64,000 nt of DNA from Styela clava (Eukaryota; Chordata; Ascidiacea; Stolidobranchia; Styelidae), in NCBI RefSeq assembly GCF_964204865.1, contig NC_135251.1, positions 14,260,001-14,324,000 on the forward strand. Direction: 5' to 3'. The notes below the pieces were generated by a model. That model did not search any database. It was given only the letters and a program-made list of their open reading frames with translations, and was not told where the DNA came from. Position 1 is the first letter of the stretch, and every line of letters starts with the position of its first letter. Made by a program: the position numbers and the translations under genes. This document shows, in pieces, positions 51,801-64,000 of the stretch.

Positions 51801-54800
51801 ATCAATTTTTGCGTTTATTTCGCGAACGACGTTATGTACAAGCAGGCAATTAGACGTAATGAATGAGACTTGGTTTGCTAGAACCGCAACAGGTTTTTAC
51901 GTCATCGAAAAAGAGGTAGTCCTTATTTAGTTGGTTTGGGCGTGAACCCGGAATTTCCAACTTTCAATATTAAAGCAGTTGAAGCGATACGCTTTTCATT
52001 GGACTAAATGCATTAAATGTATCAAAATTTGTCAGATTTCAATCAGATCACTTCATTCAAAGTCGGTTATTGGTATATGCTCATTAATAGTATTCAGTGT
52101 TAATAAAGACCGTCTGGTATATTTTTTTTTTTTTAAATAGTTTGATGACCACTAGTCAAGAGTCTGAAGTATTCGAACTGATTGTTACTATGCTTATTAA
52201 ATATTCAATTATGTTAATTTACCTCTAGAACGTAAACGAAGATCCACAACTATCTGGGGTGATTAAGAAATTTATTTACGAAGGAGTCACAATGGTCGGC
52301 AAATGCAATAATATCGACACAACTAAGAAACCCCATATCGCACTTCGTGGTTTAGGGTAAGTAATACAATTATTCATTAATTGAATCATTATTTTCAGAT
52401 TTGATATGACAGGGAATCATTAAATAATTTAGGACCTTTGGTACGATGTTCAATTCTGATATCCATGTTTAAATATCATATTTGACCCACGATCAGTTCA
52501 TTAGTTGAATAAAATACGCAGTAACTGTGCTCGCGTGATGAGTCAGTTGCCTGGTCACAGTTTTTTTAAAAAGAAAAAAAATTATGGCGAAAACAAAATG
52601 TAATCGTTCAAAAATTCTAGTTGTTAAACCAACTTTTTACCACAGTGTACATACTTGGTTCAAATGTTCACAACAACAATAAACCTGTCACTTATAATAA
52701 AGCTATTTCTCTGATCTTTGGTCAAGGGAATCGATATTTTTATATCAAAGTAAATAAAGTAAATTGGAAATTATTTGATCTATTTCTTATTCATATTTGC
52801 TCTAAAGCCACCTGCTCGGTGATGTGGTGTTTTTTCTTCAGTTGCATAAAATCTAACAATTTTTATAAGTGAAAGGCAAATGCTACACGAATGATAATAT
52901 TGTACAGTACCTATACAGTAATTTTCCAACTTCACAGTTACTGTCATGTTGTTGCAGACGATTTCATTACTTTCATAGTTTCTCATTTTACAAAACCATT
53001 AAATTTTACTTTTTCAACGAGCCAATCATTGACGCCGGATAAGCCACAGCCCTAAATATTAAAGAAGATGAGGGGCGGTAGCATTCTTTTCCCTAATATA
53101 GTAAATTTTATTTGTAATGCCATAACGATTTACTGGAAATGGTGTTGAGACAGTTTGTGGCTTTGGCGTCATATCGATTAATCTTCATCGTAAACTGGTA
53201 ATACGAGCAAACGTCCCACATTCTTTAAACGTCGATTGTAACATTGGAATGATAACTTATTGAGGTTATTTTTAAAAGCATCAAGATAAATTGTGGTAAC
53301 TTGTATTCCTATCTTGCTGCATCTTTGAAAAACTTATAAAAATTTTTTTTACAACCGATACATGTCAATGACCTGGTTATTATCTCTGCGGTTGCGAGTA
53401 TATCCCTAATGGTAATTTGAACTCATTTTGAGTTCAATATTGAGTAAGCTTCCGAAAAAGATGGCACACGCTAAAAAATAATGCCTCATATTGAGAAAAT
53501 GATATTTAAATAAAACATTTTAAATTTCTTTTTTTCGGAATTTTTACAATTTTAGTACATTCATCGCCATTTTGATTTAGACTAGATACATTTGAAATCA
53601 TTTTGTCAACAATTTTTCACATAAACACTACAGCCAATTGACATTCTGTATCTACCCCACAACTCACACCCTTCTGTTTACATGACCGCTCAATAGCCTT
53701 CTGCGGTAGAGGTCATTTGAATGGCGATTTCGACTATCCCATGTCTCATGCATATTTCCATATACGACCGAATCACGGGTCAAATTGATGTTCACTGTCA
53801 ATCACTTTCTTCTATTATCTCTTCGCGTGATATTTTCATATTCTGTATGAACCGCATTGACTTATATATAAAATAAAGTATATACCCATCAACCACAGGT
53901 CGCTCAGTCTATTGTAAAAATAGTTAATATTACTGTTACTTTGTAGAAATCGAAGTAAAAGCGAAATATACTTAATGTACAATTCACAATCTAAAATAGA
54001 AAAATCTATATGTTACCATAGCTGAACAAACTTGAGTCGCATTACCCATAAAGTCATTGTTTGGTTTTGTTTATGACAACCCTTCTTGGCGACTTGACTA
54101 TGACGTCACAAATGTCATAACTCTTAAGAATTTTCTTGGATGCGCCCTATTTAATTTACAGTTGCTTTTGTTAGAGGGATTTACATAAGCTATCATAATT
54201 ACAGGTTGGAATTTAAACATGCCAGTTACGTTTTTGGATATTCTTGCAATAAAATTTATTACCCTCTGTCGAGTTTACGTGACCTATAGTATGTAGAAGC
54301 CATATTTTATCCAAACATGTTTCGTGCGATCACAGTCTCGTTGCTATTTTTAGTATAATACAATGTCAGCAGCACCAATTTCTTAACTATACAAGACGAG
54401 GGAAACAACTTCAATGAAAAATTCTATATGCAGGATGGAGCAAAAACTCTCTTATATTTCATTACCGTAAATTAATCAATTCATAAATATTTTAAAATGT
54501 GTTTTTTTGCCTCATCCTGTATATAGCTTTACATTGTTCACAAAATTGCACAAGTTTCATAATTATAGTAATTGGATTTTGAATTGATAAATTTTTGAAA
54601 TTCTCCCAAAAGAAAAACAGATAATTTTGTGAGGACATTGGTAAAAAATGGCATGTGCTATTCTGTAGAATAGATTATAGAACACTGTTTCCCAGCCTAT
54701 GGGTCGCTGGAAATCTTCTTGGGTTGTTTTTTCAACCAAACATGCTCGCTCAATAGTAATTGCATACGTGAGAAGAACTACAGCATAAAATCTTGGCAGC

Positions 54801-57800
54801 ATCTATTTTGCTCAAATGAACCCATCTCACGATTTCAAAAACTTGCTGATGGCAAACAGGCGCAGTTTTCTCACTTTGCGGTAGTTTCTGGGGAATAAAT
54901 GTCACGTAAAACGATTATTTTATATTTTAGTCATTTAATTTTGCGGTCGTAAAAGCACTACATGCCGTTTACCATGTGAGCATATCTTTGGGTTGCGAGA
55001 TTTTACAAAAATGTATGTATTTTTTTTAAATTTGGATTGAAAAAAAAGTTGGTAACCACTGCTATAGCCCCTATGACTACTATCTTTCTCCAAATGCAAG
55101 GAATATTGGAACAGCAAGACGGCAATACAAGCGTCATTTTCTTGCTGTATTTATTTTGGTATATAATGACTAAAACATGTGTTGTGAAATGCTGTGATAA
55201 TTTGCATTTTTTTTTTGCATAATTTGATATTTTTTTGCAGTTATCGACAGCACACACCAATTTTGTCGCTCGAGGTTTCACGACATATACGACTAGGTTA
55301 TTTATTTTTAAAGGATCTTTCTTATATGACGTTATTCCCATGTATTTTTAGCATTCAAGATCACCATGCAAACATTATGTGCAACAAAAGTAATGTATAT
55401 GCAGATCCTATCTCTCCGAATGAAGTCTTTGTCAATGGTGTGAAAATTTCAAAAAAGACGGCGTTGAAACATGGCGTAAGTAATTTCATTCATAATCGGT
55501 TTTTCTGGTGATATTACACGATACTGAGTTGGTTGAATTTTTTGTTTTATTAATTACAAACACGGTTTGTTGTTGTTAAATGGTTGCAAACTAAGTCAGT
55601 AAGCATTGTGCAGAACAGTACAAGTGAGGATGCCGTTTGGGGGTAATGGCCGATGTGTATGTGTTCATCTGTAGATTATATACCAAAATATTTTTTTCTA
55701 AGGGAGCACCAAATTTGCATGTTCTCCCTTGCTAACCTTACCTACACCTTCCGTGCCCAATCCTACCAGCTAACCCTGCCTAAACTCCTCATGTCAAGTT
55801 TTAGTCGCAAGTTTGGCCCACCTGAACCCGCTAACCCTATCTGAATTCCCCATCACGCCTCTCAACTAGATTTGTTCCATATTTCTCTCGTTCATTCCAA
55901 ACTTGAACCAGAGCTTCGAACGAAAAGCCCGGCTCATTAACAACTCTGAAATAAGATTGCGACATTAAAAAATGGTACTTATACCTGCAGTGATGAGATT
56001 CAAAGTTTTTGAAACGGGTTCTCTAAGTCATCATTTCTCTCACTTAGCGACAAAGCCGTTATCAATTTTCATTACAGGATAGAATCAAAATGGGATCAAA
56101 TAGTTTGTTTCTATTTGTCGGATTTCCAAACGAAAGAAAAAAGAGCGATGACGAGTTAACGAAGAAGTATGATTATAATTTTTTTCAAAATGAACTTGCT
56201 GCAAGTCTAGGAATTAACTACGACTTGAAATCGAAGCAGAAGGACGCAAGCGGGGATGTGAGTATTTTCCTGATTTTCAACGTAAGCACGACAAATTTGA
56301 TTTGATTTTTGCGAACAGACTTCGTTTACTTTGCACTAAGTGATAAGGCACAATTCTAAATTTGAATGACGAGGTTTCATACCTGATGGGTCCGTTATTT
56401 CTTAAATTATGCAAGAGTGTAGAGAATTAGTTTATAAGATTTCCAAAACTCAGGGCCTTCCTGAATCTGAACACACATAAATCAGCCTCATAAAAACGAA
56501 AAATCATTTAATAAAAATATACTACCAGGAAAATATGAATTTGAACAGATTCAAATACATATTTCATGATACCCTCTACTACACTCAAATCCGGAATACA
56601 AAAAACTGGACCTATATAATCAGCATACTTCTTGTCTAATTACTCTGCGCACAAGCTTATCTTTGTGCTTTATCTACACTTTCAAGAGATTTCATAAAGT
56701 TTTTAAGATTTTTAATTTATATATATATTACTTACTGTACTCGAAAATAAATTTTGATTCAATATTTGTCTCTACAGCTCGGTATCGCAGAAGTTTATCA
56801 CGATTATTTGACATTGATGCCAATGGTCGCCGAAGTTAATGCCATAAGTGAAGAATTGCAGAAAAATGTTTCTTTTAGTTTATTTGTTCTTAATCTTGCC
56901 TCTTATGATTCATCTGGACTGGAAAAAGAAAAGGAAGTTGCCGTTAAAGTGGTGCAACAGGTTCGTTTGTGGGTTGAGTACAATATCATAGTTGAATTTT
57001 CCTCCTTGACAAAGCACATTATATTTCCCTCGCGGCAAAATTGACTAAAACAGGGATGTGCAACTTTTAATAGGCTTTCCAGTAGTTTCATGCACAAGCA
57101 TTTGGGTTATTGATCTTATGAAATGCGTTGTTGACTTCGCACAAGGTTGTTGTTGAGGCACTGTGACGTCATAGGTATTGAATTGACCAGACATAGGAAC
57201 GCCAGTACCAGATTAACTAAATTAAAAACTGAATTCGTGGGCCACATTTGGCCCGCAGGTTGCACGCTCCTGGACTAAAGCATTCGGAGGTATAGGGGGC
57301 AAAAAGGGCCATTATGATTTAGATTTAACTATTTTGGGCAACTTTCCAGTGTTTTATGGTAATGTCTAAAAGTCAATGGTTTAGTTTTTATTAAAAGAAT
57401 CATTACCACAGGAGGTCGTCATTTCGAAGATGACTCTCGTATTCAGTAGGTTCGGATAATTTTATCGCATTAGTCATTATATCACAGATCACAAACCAGG
57501 TATGGATTTGGTCGAAAGCAAAATTCACAAATAGAAAATATTTGATAGAAGAATTATACAATAATTTCACTGAAAATCCTGAAAGTGTAAATGATATCGC
57601 ACATGAAGATGATCCTTTCTGGGATCCCGTTGAAGATGTATATCTTGGATGGTAAGACTTGTTTTATTTTATACACACATTACAGTCCTTTACAGTAAAT
57701 GATTTTGTATTTATTAATTGAATACAAGCTATAAAGCAGTTATTTATGTCAGAACAGAATTGTGTAAACAATTTTATTGCGGTGAAAATGGGTTTGATGT

Positions 57801-60800
57801 TGGATAAATTAGTAATTTTTGAAGCAATGACATCAAAATACAATCTGGTTATAATATGTATAGAAATCAATAATGTTTGTGTATAACTTTAATCAACAAT
57901 TGATTTTTGCAGCGCTCATGCCTGGTTACATAGTCTTGCGTATTGCATGCCATTAGATGATCAAATTGCAATTCTTAATCATTCCGGAAAAGAAGAAGGT
58001 CACTTACAAGTATCAGTGTCTCCTTGTACTGCCAATGGAATGTAAGTATGAATAAATGTTGTTTCTCGAACTTTCGTCAATTGTAAAAATATATATCCAG
58101 TATCCACAATATATATCTGTCCTAACTCAGAATAGTGGGGCTGGTATAGATATTACTGTTGGGCTTGGTGACATCTAATGTTCTGTGCTTTCCTGTGATC
58201 CAGATCCTTTTACTGGTGGTAAATATTATTATTTAGGTATATCTATAAATTTATACACAATTTATAATTGGTTATGTGTTAATGGTTATGTGCTTTTTCG
58301 GAAAACATAAATTTCTTATTTATTGAGGCTCGTACTCGAAAATGGTAGTGCTAGTAAACGACTGCCCCACGTACGGGGACGAGTGTAGCAATCTGGATGT
58401 GTAACCAGCGGGACACAACATTTTTGAAAAACCGTTTTTTAAAAGCATACTTTACGAGTCAACGTTGTAATACTCTTATATCAAAGCTTTTTTAATTTTG
58501 CTTCCAAATAAGACCAATAAATTGTACAATATTAATCCATTAGCGAATCGTGAATTGTGACTTTCAAAATTTTTTTATTTATTTATTTTGGATAGACATC
58601 TATACAATTACCCTCACGCAGTTCGATATATAATCCGGTTTAATTAAAATAGTCGAACTGTGTAATTATTACAATATAATTTCCCGTCACACCCATGAAC
58701 TCATATATATATTGAAATTCATCTTTTGAACGTCCACATAATACAGAGTACAGAGTGATGAAATGATGATATTAGATCCGAACGATTTACTGAACAAAAG
58801 ATTTGATATTATGATACAAATACAACAATGTATCGGATTAAAATGGATCAAGCAAAACAGCACAAGAGGAATAATGATCAAGTAAGATTGTGAAATTTCA
58901 CGTTGTACGAACGGGTCATATAAATGATTAAACATATATACTTCAACGAACAAAGTTGCATTTGAGAGCATTCAATTTTTGCAAGAGCTCCAATCATTCG
59001 CGCTTGAGCATAATTTTGGTCTAACGGCTATCGATAATCACGGAGCTACCATGTTTTCGAGGTACAGGTACATTGCCCGATTGTTATATCTTATACAACG
59101 TATCACAATTTCATGGTGTATTTCGAACCTTCATTCTCAACAAAAACAAGATTCCAACAATATCCTCGAAACCACAATGCTTTTCGCAATGACGTACTGA
59201 CCAAACCCATTTATTACTCACTGGATTAGGTGACGCTGGACTCGGAGTTGAACATGTGACGTCATAATGGTCTAAAACCACTTGTATTTTACATTCGTGT
59301 ACTTTCTCACATGATTTACACGTATTCTTTTATATTTTAGGTTCAAATTATACGATGAGCGATATGGTCATCAAACAAGAGCCTTGTGGCATGTCGTGAA
59401 CCCACGAGTCAATTTTCAGCAACACATAACTGTGGACAACGTGGATGATGATTTTCTCACTTATCTTCACTCTAATGCTGTTGTATTTGAAGTTTGGGGG
59501 TTACAAGGTAAATGCAATAAACCTCAATAATTTATTCTTAATTTCCGATCACATTAGATGTTTTTACAGACGTTGGGAACCGAACTGTTGTTGTTCTTAG
59601 TGTTTCGTTGTTAAATTTTTTTTTCGCTAGTAGACAGATTGAGTTCAAAGTTTCAGTATATGATTCAGATTCAGATTCAGATTTTATTTTCGTCATGCAA
59701 AACCAATATACGATATGAAAAAATAAAAAAAAGACATATAACAAATTACGAAGACGGATATCGGCTTGTTGCAATAGACGAGGGATCGCGAAAGACTCAA
59801 AGAGTCATCCAGTCAGCGACACCTTGTAGCTGCATTGAAGCAGCAAATATAGCAACCGAACAACTCAATATTAAATAGTCACTAAATTCGACACAATCAT
59901 ATATATAAAAAGGATAACAAAAAGAATGCCACAATGACCACGAAAATTTACCTAAACATTCACTTAATTAGACTCAATCACAAAAAGGAACAACAAAGTT
60001 TGAAAAATAAAATACAGGATGTCATAATAACTATGGAGTATTAGATATTTACCTAATTAAACTCAATCATACAGAGTAAGAACAAAATAAAATCGAAATA
60101 AACACCGAGATACTACAATGATTACATCGTATTGTATGACTCAACAGCGACATCTGTAAGAAGAAGGAACAAATCTTTATACGACTATTACGTATATTTT
60201 ATTTTCCAAATTTTCCCATTTTGTTATTCAATCCCGAATTTTGTAATTTCAGGCGGGCGTGTTGACACTCCTGACACTACATTAGATGATGGGATGATAC
60301 GAACAAATACTCCACCCCATTCGTCACCACCGTCAACTGCTGCTTCCTTTTCGTCGGCAGAATTTGACGCCATGGTAAAGACCTTAATAAATATGACGTA
60401 ATTCAATAATTTAATCAAGCCAGATACGGTCACTGATAAAGTTGAATTATCCGCCATATCTATGATCAACTAACAATGTTTTGGTAACTTTTGATGAATT
60501 TTTTTTACCTAAACCTTTGACACACTCAGAAAATATTGCTGAGCGATAATGATATGATGAAGATACCGATAATTTAAAATGATATATATTTCAATGTAAC
60601 TTTAATTTTTCAATTTGCTGGCGCGTGATGCATCACCATAAATCTATATAGCTTCAATAGATCGTCCGTTCCAGTGCTTGCCCGCGATCAAATTTCCATA
60701 TAAACACAATTCCCAGGCTTTTAAACTCCGTGATTGAGTTTTAAATGACCGTCTTTTATTTTTTTTTCAGGAAAAAGAATTAGAAGGAGCTAAGCACGAA

Positions 60801-61845
60801 ATTAAAAGTTTATCAGATCAAAAAGAAGAACTCTTTCAGTTATGTCGGGTACGGAATATTTGCCATAGGTTTCAATATAAACACATCAAAATTTTGATCA
60901 GTTTTTTTATCAACTAGTCTTTAATAGAATGCTTTTGCAGTGATGACGACACGTTTAACTTGACTTGTTATATCAAAACAAATTTTACAGATTTTAAGGA
61001 AAGAGAACACAAATTTGAAAACTAAGGTCAAAGAAGCTAAGAAAAATAATAAGAACGGAATCACTAGGCCAAGCCGTGAGTATATTTTACATCTGCATAA
61101 ATGTAGCAACTTTATGAAATGAATACGCTCGTCATTGTACAATAACAGCTATTTGTTCCCTTCATTTTATCCTCGATAAACGATCTTTCTCGAGAATCAC
61201 AGTTGCAAAATGCTCCATCGTTCACCGATTCCATGCATTGAAACACATTAAGTTTGATAAACGATCCGATTCAGATTCCGACAGAGAATGAAAAATCTGT
61301 CCTACTTGTTGCCCTATCTCCCCATCGGATAAATACGAAAATATACATTTATCATATCACAACAATCGAAGGCTATTATTTTTCTGCTTCCATACCATGC
61401 AATTCCTGTCAAGAGTGGAAATAAAATAAAATTATTAACAGGTCCTAAGTCTGCATCGAAGAGTGAAATTATTTCGAAGGAAGTTCAAAATGAAAAAGAT
61501 AAAACGCCAAGTTCAAGGTCATCGTCCGCCGCAAGCCAAGGTAATAACAACGTGCAAGCAGAACTTGGTCGAGCATTGAAGCGATATTTTGGCGATATAA
61601 AGCCTATCCAATCGCAAATGCAGTATCTTTTATCATCTGAAATGCCTCCAGAACCAGCAAGATCAAAGCATGGATCGGTAAAAGGAGACTCTTATGACAG
61701 ACTACGATCGTTTGCTGATGTTCGTCAAAAAGACATCGATCAACTTTCAGAAGGATTCAATAAGGCATTGTTAACACTAAAAAGCTCAGTGGCAGCCACA
61801 GTCAGGGCGCGGAAAACAGAAATGCAGCCAAACGGGTCGTCCTAA
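42806..61845 (+). CDS. KIF28: Kinesin-like protein KIF28 (kinesin-3-related motor with FHA domain)
   Basis: Microtubule motor ATPase. Twenty-two exons: 42806-42856, 45885-46073, 46323-46438, 47141-47234, 47745-47831, 48897-49076, 49711-49810, 50387-50553, 50950-51163, 51638-51789, 52229-52356, 55352-55475, 56078-56257, 56778-56960, 57500-57651, 57913-58041, 58969-59061, 59341-59507, 60253-60374, 60771-60848, 60991-61075, 61442-61845. They total 3195 bases, 1064 residues. The start [17 protein letters not shown] opens the motor. P-loop GQTGSGKS is in exon 3, switch I NATSSRSH in exon 6, switch II DLAGSE in exon 7, and the neck-side [17 protein letters not shown] in exon 9. An FHA domain follows in exons 11-13 ([34 protein letters not shown]), then KIF1/KIF28-type stalk regions. 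A coiled coil is in exons 20-21, and a basic Ser-rich tail ends MQPNGSS. The junction into the exon at 58969 (AT|C) is the least certain. Introns 1 and 11 are about 3 kb each. Confidence 0.93.
48629..48864. mobile_element. 236-bp palindromic MITE, copy 2, perfect 8-bp TSD
   Basis: Same family and exactly the same length as the copy at 3166-3401. Ends are GGGGCTCCCGAAGTATGCG and CATACTTCGGGAGCACC. The duplication is aatatttt on both sides (48621-48628 and 48865-48872). The two arms here are almost perfect complements, suggesting a recent insertion. It ends 32 bp before KIF28 exon 6. Confidence 0.95.
54431..54519. mobile_element. 89-bp foldback element
   Basis: CAGGATGGAGCAAAAA at the left and TTTTTTGCCTCATCCTG at the right are near inverted repeats. 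Flanking tata occurs on both sides. It is in KIF28 intron 11. Confidence 0.65.
54683..55061. mobile_element. Degenerate hAT-like element
   Basis: It begins CACTGTTTCCCAGCC and ends AAGTTGGTAACCACTG, the GGTTGGGAACCACTG type of hAT ends seen elsewhere in the window. Flanks ttatagaa and ctatagcc agree in part. No intact frame. It lies in KIF28 intron 11. Confidence 0.6.
57051..57272. mobile_element. hAT-like MITE, 222 bp, 8-bp TSD
   Basis: Ends CAGGGATGTGCAAC and GTTGCACGCTCCTG are inverted. Flanking gactaaaa and gactaaag match at seven of eight bases. It contains gggccacatttggcccgcag near its right end. Located in KIF28 intron 14. Confidence 0.88.
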
Positions 61846-63043
61846 CCTTAGTGAAGATTACATCGTGCATCTATTTATCAACAAATTCTTTTATTATTGA
61901 CGCCGCCATCGTCATTTCGAATGTCAGTTTTTCATTATAAGGCCATTATTTCCTTGTCGTGCAAGGGCGGTCATATGCTGTCTTACCAATCTATTTTTAT
62001 ATACCGAACATTGTAATGTAAATAGTCGTGTAAAATATTTATTTTGTTAGTCTTTTTCTGCATTTCTTATATTATTTTCATCCTTATTTTGAGCAATACA
62101 ATTTTGTCTAATGTGACAGCCTTTAACTTTGCCCAACTCACGGTCTTTTGACCGAAGATAGAGTTGATTGTTGCATCCGTGTACCAAAATTTCAGAGTAC
62201 AACATTTTATCGTCCTCGATACGTGAAAATTGCAAAATAAATATTTTTATATCATCTTTCCAATACTACTCTGAATGCAGCAGACCAGCGGTTGCAAGCC
62301 GGGGACCACAGATCACTTTGGGGGGCACAATGCTCGGCGCAAAACTGATTTTACTTTTCACTTTACAAGAAAAACCGCTCTTCCTAGTTACATTGCTTGA
62401 TAAGGTTATTTCACAGTTTTCACTTTTTTGAGCAGGAATTGTTCGAGCACAATGGGATTTAGAATCTACCAATCAAAATAGCACTGGAACGATAAACAAG
62501 GGGGCCATGAGTGCTAAAAGCCCCCGGGCCATGGAAGGTTGGGAACCACTGCAATAAACAATGTCGTGTCGGAAGGAATGACGGACCGGGTATCCCGGAA
62601 GTAAACCAGGTTGAAATACTATCAACGTATTGAAGTATAAAAATCTCACATCTCGGATGTATGAGAGGGACGTTTTAACAAATCCAGATTGTATCAGAGT
62701 CTATTTAGCCTACACAATCAGCCAATCCAATTATTATACGCGGATGAAATTTGCTTCCTAGATGGCTCTGGCATCGTAATATCAATTTTGACTTACTCGC
62801 TGGATCAACGGCATATCCGCGAAAATCGTGGCACATAAAATATCTTGCGGAAGCTGTTTAGTTAAAAGCTTGAATAGCGTGCTTATAACTGTAACTGCTA
62901 AAAACAAACAAATCTGTCTCAAAGCTATACATTTCTTTTAAAAACTAACATGGATTCATATAATTGCATTTGAAACTCAACTATAAATAAATAAAATCAT
63001 AATTTATTAAATCGCAGTGTTATTTGATCCCATAAAATTTCTG
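61846..63043. other. KIF28 3' flank and convergent intergenic region
   Basis: An AATAAA at 62236-62241 is a candidate KIF28 poly(A) signal. A hAT-like fragment at about 62290-62555 ends ggttgggaaccactg. On the minus strand an AATAAA (63003-63008) could end the gene at 63044. No other gene is supported. Confidence 0.5.
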
Positions 63044-63172
63044 TTAACTGAGAAATGATAGATCTTCAATTGGAATTTGTTCTCTTGATCTTGTACATTC
63101 ACATTCTTGTCTGATGTTGGGCGTTTCACAATCTGATAACGACTGACAGACACCACAACAAGCCGTCCAACC
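63044..63172 (-). CDS. Terminal exon of a Cys-rich protein (gene continues past right edge)
   Basis: On the minus strand, acceptor ttgtcag at 63173 opens a 42-codon frame ending in TAA. It reads GWTACCGVCQSLSDCETPNI and continues through RQECECTRS to SFLS. Six cysteines, including CC and CEC, suggest a secreted, disulphide-bonded module, and CGVC-type spacing fits small extracellular domains. AATAAA lies about 36 bases beyond the stop. No upstream exon occurs in the remaining 830 bases, so the rest lies outside the window. The family is not recognised and a chance frame is possible, but acceptor, composition, stop and poly(A) signal agree. Confidence 0.5.
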   Translation of the reverse strand, partial: GWTACCGVCQSLSDCETPNIRQECECTRSREQIPIEDLSFLS

Positions 63173-64000
63173 CTGACAATGTAAATGGATCAATGGATGA
63201 ATAGAACACAATCATTAAATGCCCAGAGCCATGTAGTCGGAGTTGGCATGTTGAAGAAGGAGTCGTATTTTCAAATTCCCCCGAGTTGGAGATCAAAGTT
63301 GCAATTTTAAATTCTTTATAGAGTTGGGATTCAGAGCCGAATTTTTTAATTCTTACAAGCTAAGAATCAGAGACGGAATTCACGGCTTTAACAGTGATAA
63401 TTCAAAAGGTATTAGCATTCTCAACAGACAATAAAATCAGGCTGGCATATGCCAAAGTCTTCGCAATCAAAAGCTGGAATCGTAATAGATTTTTTAAACA
63501 AGACTTGAGGCAAAATCGGGTGTCAGATATTTCCATATAAGGTAGATAAAACGGCAGTGGCCCGTCATATGATTATATACACCTTATCAACTTTCGTCTC
63601 CCTTAAAATAAATGTAAAAAATACATTTTTTAAAATATTATCAGTATTATTTTGATTCCAGAAGAATATACTACTTCTACAGTAAAGTATGCTATTTGTA
63701 ATATTCTATTGGTAGCAATATGGCATACAAGCAATCACATAAAACATGTACATCAATAAATCAATACAACATAAGATTGAAGTGGACTCTCAGGGGAGTA
63801 CTCATTCATAACAAGACCAATGACAATATTACCATCAATCAAGATGGAAAAACCTTTAATACCTCACATAATTAAAAAAGCATCTTAATGTTGAGTATTT
63901 ATATTGATTATGTACATTACGATTGATTTAACACTAAAATTACTTAATGAGTTGGAAATCCTATAGATCAGTGCGTTTCGGATTGTATTATGTTTGTACG
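63173..64000. other. Presumed intron of the partial right-edge gene
   Basis: AT-rich. It contains a GAGTCGGAGT-type repeat at about 63215-63380, related to 35460-36550. I see no coding exon. Confidence 0.4.

Overview
The window is nuclear DNA of an intron-rich, AT-rich invertebrate animal. Gene content (an RyR, an FBXO16-type F-box protein, cyclin F, KIF28), short introns and many small dispersed repeats fit a tunicate such as a solitary ascidian. That assignment is inference; no sequence here fixes the species.

Layout. (1) 120-13168, + strand: the last 22 coding exons of a ryanodine receptor, from the central/EF-hand region through the pore to the stop codon. (2) 15752-23983, - strand: a complete 12-exon FBXO16-like gene, convergent with RyR. 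(3) 25769-28015, - strand: a complete cyclin F in one uninterrupted 748-codon frame, striking among intron-rich neighbours. (4) 30939-37737 and possibly further upstream, - strand: a type I membrane protein with divergent fibronectin-III-like modules, one transmembrane helix and a very charged cytoplasmic tail; I do not recognise a family. (5) 42806-61845, + strand: a complete 22-exon KIF28-type kinesin (motor, FHA domain, coiled coil). (6) 63044-63172, - strand: a six-cysteine terminal exon of a gene that continues past the right edge.

Genes 1, 2, 5 and the ten placed exons of gene 4 were joined by hand using GT-AG sites. Their exon lengths sum to a multiple of three and the frames stay open, which supports the models.

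Non-coding sequence holds many small DNA transposons whose ends can be read directly. There are hAT-like elements with 8-bp target duplications and a 236-bp telomere-like-motif palindrome in two equal-length copies. There is also a pogo/mariner-like element in a TA duplication, tRNA-derived SINE pieces and a 48-bp tandem array grown from a SINE head. No CRISPR, rRNA or intact tRNA gene was seen.

Functionally, RyR is an ER calcium-release channel. FBXO16 and cyclin F are both SCF ubiquitin-ligase substrate receptors lying in tandem. KIF28 is a kinesin-3-related motor. Nothing suggests the six genes form one pathway.
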